Shown here one piece after another: positions 37,565 through 49,858 of a DNA stretch of 64,000 bases. A program made the position numbers and the translations under genes. The DNA is from Theropithecus gelada. Taxonomy: Eukaryota; Chordata; Mammalia; Primates; Cercopithecidae. The stretch's first letter is position 1; each line of letters starts with the position of its first letter. The notes below the pieces were generated by a model. The model did not search any database, was not told the origin of the DNA, and saw only the letters and a list, made by a program, of their open reading frames with translations. The stretch is from contig NC_037677.1 of NCBI RefSeq assembly GCF_003255815.1, positions 110,746,936-110,810,935 on the forward strand, written 5' to 3'.

Positions 37565-38015
37565 CTTGCAAACCCAAGTTCACAGTAGCATTATTAACAA
37601 CAGTCAAAAAGCAGAAGGAACCCAGATGTCCATTAATGGATGAATAAACAAAATGTGGTATATACATACAATGGAATATTATTCAGCTTTAAAAAGAAAT
37701 GAAATTCTGGCATGTTACAACATGGATAAATGAGGACATCAGGCTAAGTGAAATAAGCCAGTCATGAAATGACAAGTATATGATTTCACCTACATGAGGT
37801 ATCATGAGTAGTCAAACTCAGCAACAGAAAGTAGAACGGTGGTTGCCAGGGGCTAAGGGAAAGTGGAAATAGTGTTGTTGCTTAACGAATACAGTGTTTC
37901 AGGTTTGCAAAGTGAAAAAGTTCTGCAGACTGGTTGTCCAACAGTGTGAGTACATAATAACACTACTGAAATGTACACATAAAAATGGTTAAGATGGTAA
38001 ATTTTAAACTATCAT
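37565..38015 (+). mobile_element. LINE-1 3' end fragment
   Basis: 'agatgtccattaatggatga', 'atacaatggaatattattca' and 'gtggttgccaggggctaagg' give the L1M-type 3' UTR in order. No coding part. Confidence 0.88.
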
Positions 38016-38467
38016 GAAAACATAAGTTCACAAATCCAAAAGAAGTCTAAAAATATATTATTATTTACTGAATGACAATTATTCTGTTCTCTAAATTTTA
38101 ATTTTTTAAACCAATGAATTTAGAATGGAGATTTTAAGAAAAAGTTTTGGAATTTTATGACTTGTCATTTCCTTTTGAGTTTCTCTTAGTTCTGACAACA
38201 TTATACTTCTACATTCTTTCAAAAGTGAATTTGAGTTGTCTATAAAAATTTCTAGCATGTTAATACATTTATACTATTTAACATATTAGATAGTTGAAAA
38301 ACTCAACATTTGCTCACACATTCAGTAACTATACATTTATTGTTCAGCTACTATGTGCATGATTCTAATGTGGAAGTAAAAATGGACAAAATGATATTTT
38401 CCTTTAAAGAATTCTATCTCGAATCCCTGTGGGGAAAAAAAATAACCTAAAGGTATAAAAAACTTAC

Positions 38468-39160
38468 TTTTTTATGATATGTTCCTGCTGCAAATATTTA
38501 TCTTGCACACACTTTTCAAACAGAACTAATGCATGTTCTCCCTTATTCATTCCATTTGGTACTCGATGTTCTGCAAACTCCGTAGATAAGAGCTCAGATT
38601 CTATTTCTTCCAACAAATCCTCTGATGCTGAAACGCTCTTTATTTTTGAAATAAATTTCTTGGTGCAGTCTGTATCATAGGGGCTTTCTGAATAAGTCTT
38701 TTCATTAGCTGATTCTGGAAATGTAGATGACCTTAATTCCACTAATATTTGTGTTACTTTCTGTTCTGTTTCATTTGTTTTTGAAATCTGTTTAGCAAAA
38801 TTTCCACTAGGAAAATCAGCTGTTTGTTCAGAATTTTCTAGGCCTACGTCTGTTTTGGCACAAGAATCCTCACCTCCACCATGATCTGGAATATAATTTT
38901 CCTGGGCTTCAATTCGATTATTATGCTCATTAGGTTGACATAAAGTTTTATCAGTGTTTAATGACAATAGTTTGGACTCATTTTCTAATTTGCTGCTTTC
39001 ATCACCAGAAAACAAGTTGCATGAGTCTTCCTTTAATTCACGTGTTTTCCCAACATTTTTATCAGAGGAAGCAGAGGCTATGTGGTCTGTCTCTGACATG
39101 CTGACTGGCACCAATTCACTTTGTAATTCTTCAAATCTGCTCCTGATCTTCGTTTTACAT
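38468..39160 (-). CDS. CCDC186: CCDC186 exon 2: start codon and residues 1-210
   Basis: The acceptor TTTCTTAG at 39161-39162 opens the exon; the donor AA|GTAAGT closes it at 38468. Translation starts at 39099 (MSETDHIAS), with A at -3, after a 61-nt 5' UTR part. The frame is open back to the acceptor, but no upstream in-frame ATG lies within this exon. The encoded region is acidic and Ser/Asn-rich, probably disordered (residues 1-180). It then turns into the first helix around DLLEEIESELLS and VLFEKCVQDKYLQQEH. The exon ends with two bases of Lys211. Confidence 0.97.
39155..39160 (-). promoter_or_regulatory. Start-stop upstream ORF (ATG TAA) at the start of exon 2
   Basis: The first six bases of exon 2 after the acceptor are ATGTAA, so the 5' UTR carries a minimal uORF with no elongation codon, 56 nt before the true ATG. 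If exon 1 ends in GTGGG, the -3 base is G, a fair initiation context. Such start-stop elements are known to hold initiating/terminating ribosomes and to lower downstream translation. Confidence 0.6.
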
Positions 39161-39900
39161 CTAAGAAATTGAAACATCAAAATTAAAAACCACTTTAAAT
39201 CAAAACCCCATACAAGCTTGAACACACTCTGTGATGTGGAATAACTAACATCACAAATTTTATCACTAATAATTCCTTTAAAAGCCTTTCCTTGAGAAAA
39301 AAGAAAAAGGACTAGGACAGCTAACCCAAGCTGGCTAGCTACAAGCAGTAAGGCCATTGCAAAGTGTCTTTCCTCCCTCAATTCAAACAACTTTATTAAT
39401 TAATTTCAGTTGTAGCCTGCCATTCTCCAATCATCCCCATAAGATGTTAGGTAAGGAGTAACGCTAACAACTAGAAGATGAGTGCCAAAGAATGCTGAGA
39501 ATTCCTTCAGCTCTGTAAAGAAAAAAAGACTACCTCATAAATCTGTAAGAAAACACTGGAGAAATAATACACCAATAAAAGCACTAGAAGAGAAATCACA
39601 AACCAAGATAACAAAACAATGCACATTAAAGCAGATAAAAATTTACTGAGAAGGAAACCTAAATAACAAGACACAACTATCTATAGCCCAGAGATCTAGA
39701 TTTGAGCCATAATGAAGTCAGGGTATAAAGAATCCCTGGTACAAATTAGTTTTCCATCCAGGCAGGAATTTACGAAGTACTATGGTGATTTTCAAATTCT
39801 CATCAGGAAAAAAACAACGTCCAGTACGAATAAAATGGAGCCCATATGCACTGCCTAGGTCAATAAAAACAACTTTAAAAATTAATTTGACAAAGTTAGA

Positions 39901-39940
39901 ATATATGTATACACACACACACACACATATATATATATAT
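39901..39940. repeat. (AC)n/(AT)n microsatellite
   Basis: ACACAC run grading into ATATAT, next to an antisense Alu. Confidence 0.95.
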
Positions 39941-40210
39941 TTTTTGGGGGGGACAGAGTCTCACTATTGTTGCCCGGGCTGGAGTGCAATGGTGAGATCT
40001 TGGCTCACTGCAACCTCTGCCTCCCAGGTTCCAGCAATTCTCCTGCCTCAGCCTCCTGAGTAGCTGAGACTACAGGGGTCCACCACTACGCCTGGCTAAT
40101 TTTTTGTATTTTTAGTAAGAGAGGTATCAAACTCCTGACCTCAGGTGATCCACCTGCCTTGGCCTCCCAAAGTGCTAGGAATACAGGGGTGAGCCACCAC
40201 ATCCAGCCTA
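39941..40210 (-). repeat. Alu
   Basis: Antisense Alu from 'tttttggggggga' to 'ccaccacatccagcc'; a short deletion follows 'tttttagtaagagaggtatc'. Confidence 0.9.
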
Positions 40211-41190
40211 GAATATATTTTTAAATTGCTTATGGAGGTTACTATTCTAGTCATTTTATGAAAATTAGTCATCTTCAAATATTATCCTACAACATATAAT
40301 TATAAAATATTTCCACAATCTTGATAAAAAAAAATTGTTGACTTCTTTCGTCAGGTATCAACAAAGCATGTACAAGGTCATGAGTTACTGAAACCATGTG
40401 AGGTTAGATTAAAAAGTGGGCAGATCATAGTTTTGACAGAAATAACAGAGCAATAATTCCAGATGAGAGATACACTAATGGAAAATACCTCTAGTTTATA
40501 CATGAGATATAAACTAATGGAAAACTAATGGAGAGATACACTACATTTTTAAGTAACAAAACGCGTATGGTTACATCAGGCTGGGATAAAGGTGGTTATC
40601 AGAGGATGATGAAAAGAGAGAGAGAAGACTGGTCAGGGAGACTCCATAGAAGGCTAAGCAGGAGTGAATTTTGTTAAGAACAAATCATGGTAAATCAGAA
40701 TAGACTTGTATACTTAATTATAGTGCAGAGTTTCTAGCACGTAGTGGGTTCTCCAATATTTGTTCAATTAAAACTTGTACGCACAGAAATGGTAACACTA
40801 GTATTTGAGAAATATTATTCTAGGAATCTCAAAAATGGGAAGAATAAGTGTAAGAAAGGAAAAGCAGACCAGCTTGTTAAATATGCTAATTTCTAGACTG
40901 CCCTCTGGGGCATCAATTAATAGAGCCATTGGCCTAAATACTCTACCTCTCTGTATAAATATGTTTCCGAACAACCAAATTATCATTATCTTGCTGCAGG
41001 TATTTTATAACCAAGCCAAAGTACACACTAGTATTAAAGGCTTGGTTTAGACAATACAAAAAAAGGGAGTAAATAAAGACCTCGTAAGTACTCTGTATTC
41101 CAAAATCTAGGACAAAATAAAATAATTCTCAGAGGCACTGCCACCTACATTACCTCACCCAAAGTAACTCACTTTAAGATATAACTTGTG

Positions 41191-41665
41191 GGCTGGGTGT
41201 GGTGGCTCACACCTGTAATCCCAGCACTTTGGGATGCCAAGGCGGGCGGATCACGAGGACAGGAGTTCAAGACCAGCCTAGCCAAGATGATGCAACTCCC
41301 CCGTCTCTACTAAAAATACAAAAATTAGCTGGGTGTGGTGGCAGCCGCCTGTAATCCCAGCTACTCGCAGGGCTGAGGCAGAGAACTGCTTGAACCCGGA
41401 AGGCAGAGGTTGCGGTGAGCCAAGATTGCGCCACTGCACTCCAGCCTGGGAGACAGAGCAAGACTCTGTCTCAAAAAAACAAAAAACAAAAACAAAAAAC
41501 AATTAGCAAGGCATGACAGTGGGTGCCTGTAATCCCAGCTACTCACGAGGCTGAGGCAGAAGAATTGCTTGAACCCAGGAGGTGGAGGGTGCAGTGGGCC
41601 GAGATCGTGCCATTGCACTCCAGCCTGGGTAACAGAGTGAGACACTTTGTCTCAAAAACAATAAA
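41191..41665 (+). repeat. Alu plus an extra Alu right arm
   Basis: A full Alu (41191-41498) with a C-interrupted A tail is followed directly by a second right arm ('attagcaaggcatgacagtg' to 41665). It is either an Alu-into-Alu insertion or a trimer. Confidence 0.88.
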
Positions 41666-42039
41666 AAAATAATAAGGAGAAGAAGCACCTCTTTGAGTCA
41701 AATTACACCTCCTCATGCCAAGCAGCTGGGAACAGCTTCAACTTTTCTTCAGAGAAAACAATGAGTTTGTGACTTCATTTCTTTTATTTTAATGGCTAGA
41801 ACCTGTCTTAATTTCTGGAATAAGTTTTTTGTAGTAGCCAAAAGCGGCGTAATAGTTACATCAGACTAAGAGATTCTTAAAAGGACTGCACTTCAGAAGA
41901 AAGTACAGAGGTTAGGAGTGTTTTACACTGTATGACTGGAGACCTAGTAAGGAAAAAATAAAATCATTTCATGTTTATACCCCAGATTTAAGATTCCTCA
42001 GTAAACCAGTTGTACTACTTTTCCATTCTTATCTCTCAA

Positions 42040-42400
42040 CACATTCCTGAAATCCTGGCACTTCACTATACTTCACTAGCCCAACCAGTCTAACTCAGAG
42101 ATTCCCCCAATTTGCATATTAACATTTCAATGGCTTTGTTCTTAACTAGAATGTTCTTCCCTTAGGTCTATCTAAAGCCTATGTTTAAAGGACCAATTCT
42201 AATGTCACATCTTCCTCCAAATTTTCTCTCATCACAAGTACAAAAATAGTCTCTCAGGGTAAATTAAAAAACACTGCATTTATACTCATCAAGCACATAG
42301 AGCCTTTCTTGTGACCTTTTTGACGAGGCAGCTTTAGCCTTTTAATGATCTTTGTACTTGCATGAAGATGGAACCTCACTCTGAACTGAATCAAACTCTA
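42040..42400. repeat. L2-like LINE fragment
   Basis: 'aactagaatgttcttccc' and 'aattctaatgtcacatcttc' resemble the L2 3' region. Diverged. Confidence 0.45.
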
Positions 42401-42826
42401 AAGTCTCATGCAATATAATAGTAATAATATATCTAACAAACATGTTCTCTACTACATTTACATGCATTTTTGCAAATGCTCTTCAGTGGTTATAAAAATG
42501 AAGGTGGGGTCAACCGGGTTTACACAGTGATCTAGGGAGCAAACAGCATTCAGTGGATGGAAAACAGGTTGTAAGATGACAATGTGCAAGACAGTGTAGA
42601 AGAACAAAAATGTGTCATCCTGCTGGATATACATCTAGACTTAAAAAGCTGTTTATTTGGTTACCCAAGCTTAGAATCTGTTTTATATATCCTTCTCCTG
42701 TAAATTAAGGAAGACTCAGATTAACCTCAAAAGGCAAGTACTTTCTGTAACTTCTCTCAGCAATATGCTCATGACCTTTAGAAAATCATGTAAACTGGCA
42801 TGTGATAACTACTTAGCTTGCAAGCT

Positions 42827-43139
42827 GTTGTTTTTTTTTTTAATTTTAATTTTAATTTTTGTAAAGACAGAGTCTCATTCTGTTGCCAGGCTGAATGCAG
42901 TGGCATGATCTCGGCTCACTGCAACCTCCGACTCCCTGGTTCAAGTCATTCTCCTGCCGCAGCCTCCCAAATAGCTGAGATTACAGGCACAAGCCGCCAT
43001 GCCCAGCTAATTTTTGTATTTTTAGTAAGATAGGGGGTTTCACCATGAAGGCCAGGATGGTGTCTCTGGACCTCGTCATCCGCCCACCTCGGCCTTCCAA
43101 AGTGCTGGGATTACAGGCGTGAGCCACTGCACCTGGCCG
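42827..43139 (-). repeat. AluY/S-like
   Basis: Antisense Alu between 'gcttgcaa' and 'gcttgcac' target-site copies. The T-rich start carries (TTTTAA)n. Confidence 0.9.
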
Positions 43140-43530
43140 CTTGCACACCTTCCGATGATGCTCAAATGAATACTGTTTGGCAGTCAAAGGAAAAGGAGGG
43201 GGTTAACAATGGTCTATGTGTATATATGCAACAAAGCCATCACCATAAATAGCCGCACAAGAGTGGCAGCAGCTGGGGGGGAAAAGCGATGAACTTGATT
43301 ATGTCCACAATTAACCAGAAGAAAAACAGTTGGCTGAGTCCTCATGTAGGCCTCCAGTTGACAATACTGATGAAGGCCAATTTGGTTGCTATTCAAGTTT
43401 TTTGAGGGGAGAGGGGCATGGGGTAAAAGGGGAGCCGTCATCGAGGCTACTAAGGATAGAATGGGAGGTAGTAGACTAAAGGGGAAGGATGTAAAACAAG
43501 ACATTCATTTGTAAGATTATTTTAAGAAGT

Positions 43531-43822
43531 GCTGGTACATCTGGGGTGCAGTGTGTAATCCCAACACCTTAGAAGGCTGATGTGGAAGGACTGATTGAGA
43601 TCAGGAGTTTGAGACCAGCCTGGGCAACATAACAAGACCTCATCTCTACAAAAAAAAATTTGTTAAAGTTAGCTGGGCATGGTGGCATGTACCTGTATTC
43701 CCAGCTACTCAGAAAGCTGAGGTGGGAGGATCACTTGAGTCCAGGAGTTCAAGGCTGCATGAGCTATGATGGCACCACTGCACTCCAGCCTGAACAAGAG
43801 TGAGACTAGGTCTCTAAAAAAA
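43531..43822 (+). repeat. Alu, old (J-like)
   Basis: 'tggggtgcagtgtgtaatcc' start lacks part of the 5' end. Ends 'tgaacaagagtgagactagg'. Confidence 0.85.
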
Positions 43823-43854
43823 GAAGTGCTTGTACAAAGCAAATTTACACTCAT

Positions 43855-43882
43855 ACATATATATAAATATATATATATAGTA
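43855..43882. repeat. (TA)n microsatellite
   Basis: Short, interrupted TATATA run. Confidence 0.9.
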
Positions 43883-44339
43883 ATTACAATTATAGATTAC
43901 AATACCTTTTAGGAACTCTTACTCATTAGGAGAAACTGTATTTAATACAGTACAGTCACAAAATTTCTTTTAACTCAAGTACCTTGTCTCCCCTAGAGTT
44001 GTTTCTGTTTCTGACACAGTACTACAGGACCAATTCACACTTCGAAATCATTTCAGTGGGTGAGAACTGGTTTCGCTCTTACTGGAGCTCATCAGCTGTA
44101 GGCAACTGGTCAAGAAACAACTTTTACTTGCCTTAAAGTCAACCATTACCCACTTTGGAACTTATTTTTTAATGAAAGAACTCACATTTCTACAAAATTA
44201 TTTTCACACAAGAACCATATAAATGAAAACACTGTCTTTTGGTTCCATTTCCTGTTTTTCTAATTAGCAGTATAAACAACAAAAAATTTAGGTTTATTTG
44301 ATAAACTGCAAATATTGCCCCTATATATAACATCACTAT

Positions 44340-44730
44340 TGTTTGTAAAATCTAAGATTGGTGTTCGAGGTATTTTTCAGACCCTGCATTTTGATGCACC
44401 AGCTGGTGCCTGCCACCTGGACCACTAAACTGGCTCAACTGGTCTTGTAACTTGGCACAAGAAGACAGCTTCAACCCCCTATGAGTCATCCCCGACCCAA
44501 CCAATTAGCATTCCCCATTCCCTAGCCCCCTGCCCACCAATTTATCCTTAAAAAACTCTAGTCTCCTAATTTTCAGGGAGATTGATTTGAGTAATTAACT
44601 TCTTACTACTACTTGGCTGGTGCTCTGCATTTATTAAACCTTCTCTATTGCAATACTGCTATCTCAGTAAACTGCCTGTATCTGTGCAGTAGGCAAGAAC
44701 CTGTGAGGTGATTACAAACTCACAGACACT
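44340..44730 (+). mobile_element. Solitary LTR fragment, class-I ERV type
   Basis: 'gacccaaccaattagcattc', 'ttatccttaaaaaactctag', 'attaaaccttctctattgca' and 'ctgtgcagtaggcaagaacc' match the 3' part of a MER4-like ERV1 LTR. No internal retroviral sequence lies next to it, so it is a solo, decayed LTR. The subfamily name is uncertain. Confidence 0.65.
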
Positions 44731-44814
44731 CAGTAACAGGTTATCAAACAACTAGTCTCATACGAAGGTACTAAGAAACACATTTCCAAACTAGATGTTC
44801 ATTTTTACCAAATA

Positions 44815-44905
44815 CATATTGAGCATCTATTAATATGTGCAGGCACTATTCTAAGCGTTGGGAACATGGCAGTGAATAAAACAGAAATCCTCATTTTATT
44901 CTCGT
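44815..44905 (+). repeat. L2-like fragment
   Basis: 'attgagcatctattaatatg' and 'caggcactattctaagcgtt' are the usual L2-type phrases. Confidence 0.55.
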
Positions 44906-45111
44906 ATTTTACTGCCAATAAACACTAAAGTATTATGAATTCTACACTATTTAATGTTACAGTATTTTAACTTTAAGGTTTGCCAGGGCTCCATCAGAAA
45001 CTAAGAAAGAAATGTGTAAGTGTTTTAAGTCTATTAAGAGAAATCTGGCTTCATTCACAGGCTTCATTCACAGACTATAAATTTTTAAATTATAAACTGC
45101 AGTACCATTCT

Positions 45112-45396
45112 TTTTTTTGAGATGGAGTCTCACTCTGTCACCCAGGCTGGAGGGCAGTAGTGCCATCTTGGCTCACTGCAACCTCCGCCTCCTGGGTTCC
45201 AGCGATTCTCCCGCTCAGCCTCCCCAGTAGCTGAGATTACCAGGGTGTGCCACCACACCCAGTTAATTTCTGTATTTTTAGTAAGGGGTTTCACCATGTT
45301 GGCCAGGCTCTCTTGAACTCTTGACCTCAAGCGATCCGCCGGCCTCAGCCTCCCAAAGTGCTGGGAGTACAGGCATGAGCCACTGCGCCCAGCCCA
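45112..45396 (-). repeat. Alu
   Basis: Antisense Alu between 'taccattctt' copies at about 45101 and 45396. Confidence 0.92.
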
Positions 45397-45764
45397 TACC
45401 ATTCTTAAATAATACCAGCTGTATACTTCTCAAGTAATATCCATTAAGCAAACTGACCTTGAGACCACTCCTGTTCTTCAATATAATGGCTTACTGTCCT
45501 TTGTAGGAAAAGTACCTACATCAAAAGAGCTTTAACGTATTCTCCAAAAACACCTTGAAAGCAGCATAAACAAAAGAATAACATCTTTCTGACTAGTTCT
45601 ATCAAGATTTTGATATTGCAATTAATGTCAGAACTAAAATCAAATCAAAAAAGCATCCACACAGTTCAATGTAACCTGCTCACAACCCCCAAATAACTGA
45701 TTTTTGATAAATAATTAACTTTAAAAGACAAACTTTCTGGATAAAGCTAGCTAGCTATTTACTT

Positions 45765-45945
45765 ATTTATTTATATTTAGAAATAGGGTCTTATTCTGTC
45801 ACTCAGGCTGGAATACAGTGGCTCAATCATAGCTCACTGCAGCTTCAAACTTCTGGGCTCAAGCAATCATCCCACTTAAGCCTCCCAAGTAGGTAAGACT
45901 ACAGGTGCATGCCACCTTACCCAGTTAATATTTTTAACTTAGCTT
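45765..45945 (-). repeat. Alu left-monomer fragment
   Basis: 'gggtcttattctgtcactca' to 'gccaccttacccagttaata'; a J-like half element. Confidence 0.82.
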
Positions 45946-46189
45946 TTTAAAAACAGAATAATAGGATGGAAAAGAACTTGTGTAAGAAACATGAAAATGT
46001 TGTTTCACGTGATGAAAATATCTGACACTTAAGTTTCATACAAGGTGAATTTATGCAGATAAAATTCTGCTTTTAAAAGATAAAAACCGAGGGGACTATT
46101 TGAAAAAACACCGTAAGCTCCACAAAAAGGAAGAAATGATTTTTAAAGTAGTCACATCCTATTAAGCTTTTGGGTAAAATTTAATTTTT

Positions 46190-46485
46190 TATTTTATTAT
46201 TAGAGATAGAGTCTTGCTCTGTCACCCAGGTTGGAGTACAGTCAGAGGTCACTGCAGCCTCAAATTCCTGGGCTCAAGTGATCCTCCTACCTCAGGCTCC
46301 TAAGAAGCTGGGACTACAGGTACATGCCACCAAACCCAGCTAATTTTTAAAAATGTTTTGTAGAGATGGAGTCTTGCTATGTTGCCCAGGGTGATCTCAA
46401 ACTACTGGCATCAAGCAATCTTTTCACCTTAACCCCCCAAAAGTGCTGGGATTACAGATGTGAGCCACCATGGTTGGCACAAATT
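46190..46485 (-). repeat. Alu, old (J-like)
   Basis: 'tagagtcttgctctgtcacc' to 'gtgagccaccatggttggc', with a small deletion in the left arm. Confidence 0.88.
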
Positions 46486-47117
46486 TAACTGTAATATACT
46501 GAATTTCCTTTAAGTGAAACATAGCACTAGAATAAGAAAGTTTCCTTTAGTTCACCAGTTTGAAAAGTTTGTTTTATGAGACCACGGTTATTTATCCCTG
46601 TGGGGGTATGTTTAGCTTTACACCCAAGGCGCAAGGCAAGAACTTTATGATATATGCATTATATCACACACAGACACACACAAAAAGATGTTTTAAAGAA
46701 CAGAATGGAGCAATAGAAGGCGAAAGACCCCCAAACTCCACCAACTCCCAAATAGTACCAAATCCTGTGATAGGGTAACAGCACAAACAGAAATTATGGT
46801 CCATCAAAATTCCATGAAAAAGAGGGTCGGTGGCTACATCATAGTTCACATTGTCAAGTTACGCCATATATGTCGTATCAGCTCAGTAATTTTACATATC
46901 TCCTATAAATACTTTAAAATACTAAAGCAGAAAGTTATCAGAAATAATTGCCTACTAATATAGAAATCTAATTTGAAGACTGCACTTGCACTTCAATGAG
47001 TCGAAGAAAACACGAAAAGTATTATCAGCTAATTTTCTTCCAAATCTGAAAACGAATAAAGGTAAAAAAAAATCTGTTTCTTTTTCAAAAAGGAAGGCTC
47101 TCAAGCCTTCCTTTACA

Positions 47118-47412
47118 GGTGGCTCACACCCGTAATCCCAGCACTTTGGGAGGCCGAGATGGGAGGATGAAATGAGGCCAAGAATTAAGAGACCAGCCTT
47201 GGAAACACAGCAAGACCTGGTCTATAAAAAATAATAATATATATTTTTTAATTAAAAAGATTAGCATGGTGGCCTGTGCCTGTTGTCCTAGATACTCAGG
47301 AGGCTAAGGCAAGAGGATTGCTTGAGCCCAGGTCAAGCCTACAGTGAATTATGACCATACCACTATACCCCAGCCTGGGTGACAGATTGAGATCTTGTCT
47401 CAAAAAACTAAA
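47118..47412 (+). repeat. Alu, 5' trimmed
   Basis: 'aggtggctcacacccgtaat' to 'gagatcttgtctcaaaaaac'. Diverged, with an AT-rich middle linker. Confidence 0.85.
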
Positions 47413-47555
47413 CAAAACGAAGGCTAACATCTTTAAAAAATTTTTTTTTTCAAGTTAAAAGCCTGCATTATATTAAAAAGTTTGGGTTAATGTTTAAATT
47501 TTGAAACCACCTTCGGCCAGGGTTGGTTAATTTGGTGTGCTCTAGTTTATTAAAA

Positions 47556-47644
47556 ACATGAACTGATAGTCTACTGTGGGATTATGTAGTTAAGTGTGGT
47601 ACACATTACATAGTCTACATAATCCTACAACTATCAGTTCATGT
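47556..47644. repeat. Imperfect inverted repeat (hairpin), ~30-bp arms
   Basis: 'acatgaactgatag' with 'gattatgtag' on the left pair with 'ctacataatc' and 'ctatcagttcatgt' on the right. A 4-5 nt bulge and a 25-nt loop lie between. Possibly a small MITE-like DNA transposon. Confidence 0.8.
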
Positions 47645-49858
47645 GTCTTAATGATAGACGAATGTTAATAAACTCACAATCCAATCAAAACTATGCTGGG
47701 GCTGATTTCCACTTTGTGTCTACTATCCCTTCATCTCAGTATTTGCCCTTTTTTTTAACTTTTTAGCCCAAATACATTTTTAAAATCTCAGTAGCTAAGA
47801 AAGTTCAAAGCAGTTTGAAACAATAGATTAAATTATCTATGCTCTCACTGCTGCCCCTAAAATGAATACTAAGTATAACATTTGCAATACTGTAAACTCA
47901 ATGATATGTTTATGAGAAACTGAAGAACCAGCTTTAGTTATTTTAAGGTAGAGATAAAAGAAAAACCTAAGTTTTATTAAAATAAAAAAAAATTTCAGAG
48001 TAAGGATTCTTACTTTAACACGAAACTGTTGCATGAATTTGAGAAACTAGTGCAGATTACTAGTCCTTCTTCAAAGGGAAAGATTATTTTCTAAATCTCC
48101 AAATAAAGCTGCTTTGTGCTCCAACCTACTGTCTCTTCCCTAGAGTCAGTATACTGCAACGCTTTTATCTTCACTCCGTGATGTCAGCATAAAGCTGCAA
48201 ATAGATGTTTCTAAACTGAACATACTAAGCAATCATCATCAGCTATGCTGTCACCGCACAGCATTAAAGAACAACTCTTTAGTTTATGGGTGAAAGAACT
48301 AAAAGGTCAGAGTGGTCACTGTGATACACACCAGTCAACCCTTTCCGTTAGCAATAAAGAGGACTCAAAAGCCGATGACACACTATGCAATCTCCACTGT
48401 TTAAAGAAACCTTAAGTTTATATGCAGTTATTCTGAATTTAACAGGGCCTTTAAAAAAATAAACACAATCTATGCATTTCCAGGGAGAATCTTCAGTAAT
48501 TATACGTTTGCCTATTATGCTGTAAAAAGAAGTTTTAATTCTTAATACTGAAAGATTCGTGATCTAATATCTTCACTGAATTAAAAATAACATGAAAAGA
48601 CCAAAAATAAAACAGAAAAATGAACCAGCCCAATCACTACTGTTTTTTATTTGTGTAATGTTGGATAAATAATTGAAGTTACACAGGGAACAGTGTACAT
48701 TACACACAGAGATAGTTCAGTTTCACTATCAATCTCTCTAGAACCTGAATCCTTCCCACGAGATTAACACTTAGGTAAATATTAAGGTGTAGTTAGTCGC
48801 TGAGAAAGCCACACCCACCTATTTAGCATACCTAGATAATAGCAGATTAATTTCTTCTGAATGACTACCACCCCACCTCCTGAAACTCTAATTTACTGCA
48901 CACATTAGAAGACAACACCCGGCCTATAGTTTTGGAAGAAACAAAAAGCTGGGCATCAAAGGAACATGACACACATGCAGAGAAAACGGCCAAGTACCTG
49001 GGACTGTACTGCGTATTTTTACTATATTCTCTCTTCTGATTCCCATAGGTAACAAGATTATCAAGTGAAAGAAGTAGGATTCTAATCCAGATGTTCTGAC
49101 TCCAAATCCAGGACTTTTTCCTCTAAACAAAATCAAGACGGGAATATTAGCTGAAGTTGTTAAACTGTTAACAGCTAAGCAATAATCACACCTGCACTGT
49201 TTCCCAAGATTGCTACTTTAGGGACTCGGGGAAGGGTTTCTGTTTTGTTTTTACCATTTTTCACTACTGATGGAGGCATAAATTTGAAACCCCGTCCTTA
49301 CCAATCAAGGTTTATGAAATGCCTTGATGTCCTTGAAAGACCACATAAAGAACAGTATCCACACTCCAAAGAATCATTTCTAAGGAACTTAGAATCACAG
49401 TAATGGAAGTGTTTGGAAGAGGGTAACAAGTCATCACAACAGTAAACATAGAACACCCACATATGGTCAACTCCAGACGAAAAGCGAAATCGGCGACTGA
49501 GTCTAGGAAAGATTCTCGAGCAGGTGGGGCTTGGCTGCAGTTCACACGCAGCCCAGGCAAAGGGCTCGAATTCAGACGCTCTCGAGGCACAGCCCCCACG
49601 ACCCCCGCTGACCCCTCTTCGCCACCTCCAAGGTCCCGGAACCGAAGGAGGAAGGCAGCGAGAAGAAGGGGCTTGAAACTCGTTCCCCAGCCCTCCCCTT
49701 CCTCCACGCCCTCGAAGGAGCCCGGCGGGGAGCCGGTTCGACCTAGCCCTCGCCCTCGCCCCCGCCCTGGGACCTGAGGAAGGAGCAGAAGGCTGGCAGC
49801 CCCACCGCACCGCGACCGCGACTCCCCGGTCTGCCCAGAGCGCCCCTCAGACACTCAC

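Larger units (their letters stand above)
39161..49858 (-). other. CCDC186 intron 1 (10.7 kb)
   Basis: The largest intron. Named repeats are listed separately. Stretches with nothing recognised: 39161-39900, 40215-41190, 43140-43530, 43880-44340, 45400-45760, 46485-47115 and 47650-49500. Confidence 0.85.

Noticed and set aside
39100..39390. In-frame extension upstream of the CCDC186 ATG (MFELREERHF...)
   Set aside because: It crosses the splice acceptor at 39161 into intron 1; the part upstream of the acceptor is not exonic.
44340..44730. Possible endogenous retrovirus provirus
   Set aside because: Only one LTR fragment; no gag, pol or env-like sequence within the neighbouring kilobases.
49298..49854. 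170- and 180-codon minus-strand frames upstream of CCDC186 exon 2
   Set aside because: They lie in intron 1 over the CpG island edge. Low-complexity GC-driven Arg/Gly/Pro/Ser content, overlapping frames, and no good splice linkage to exon 2.
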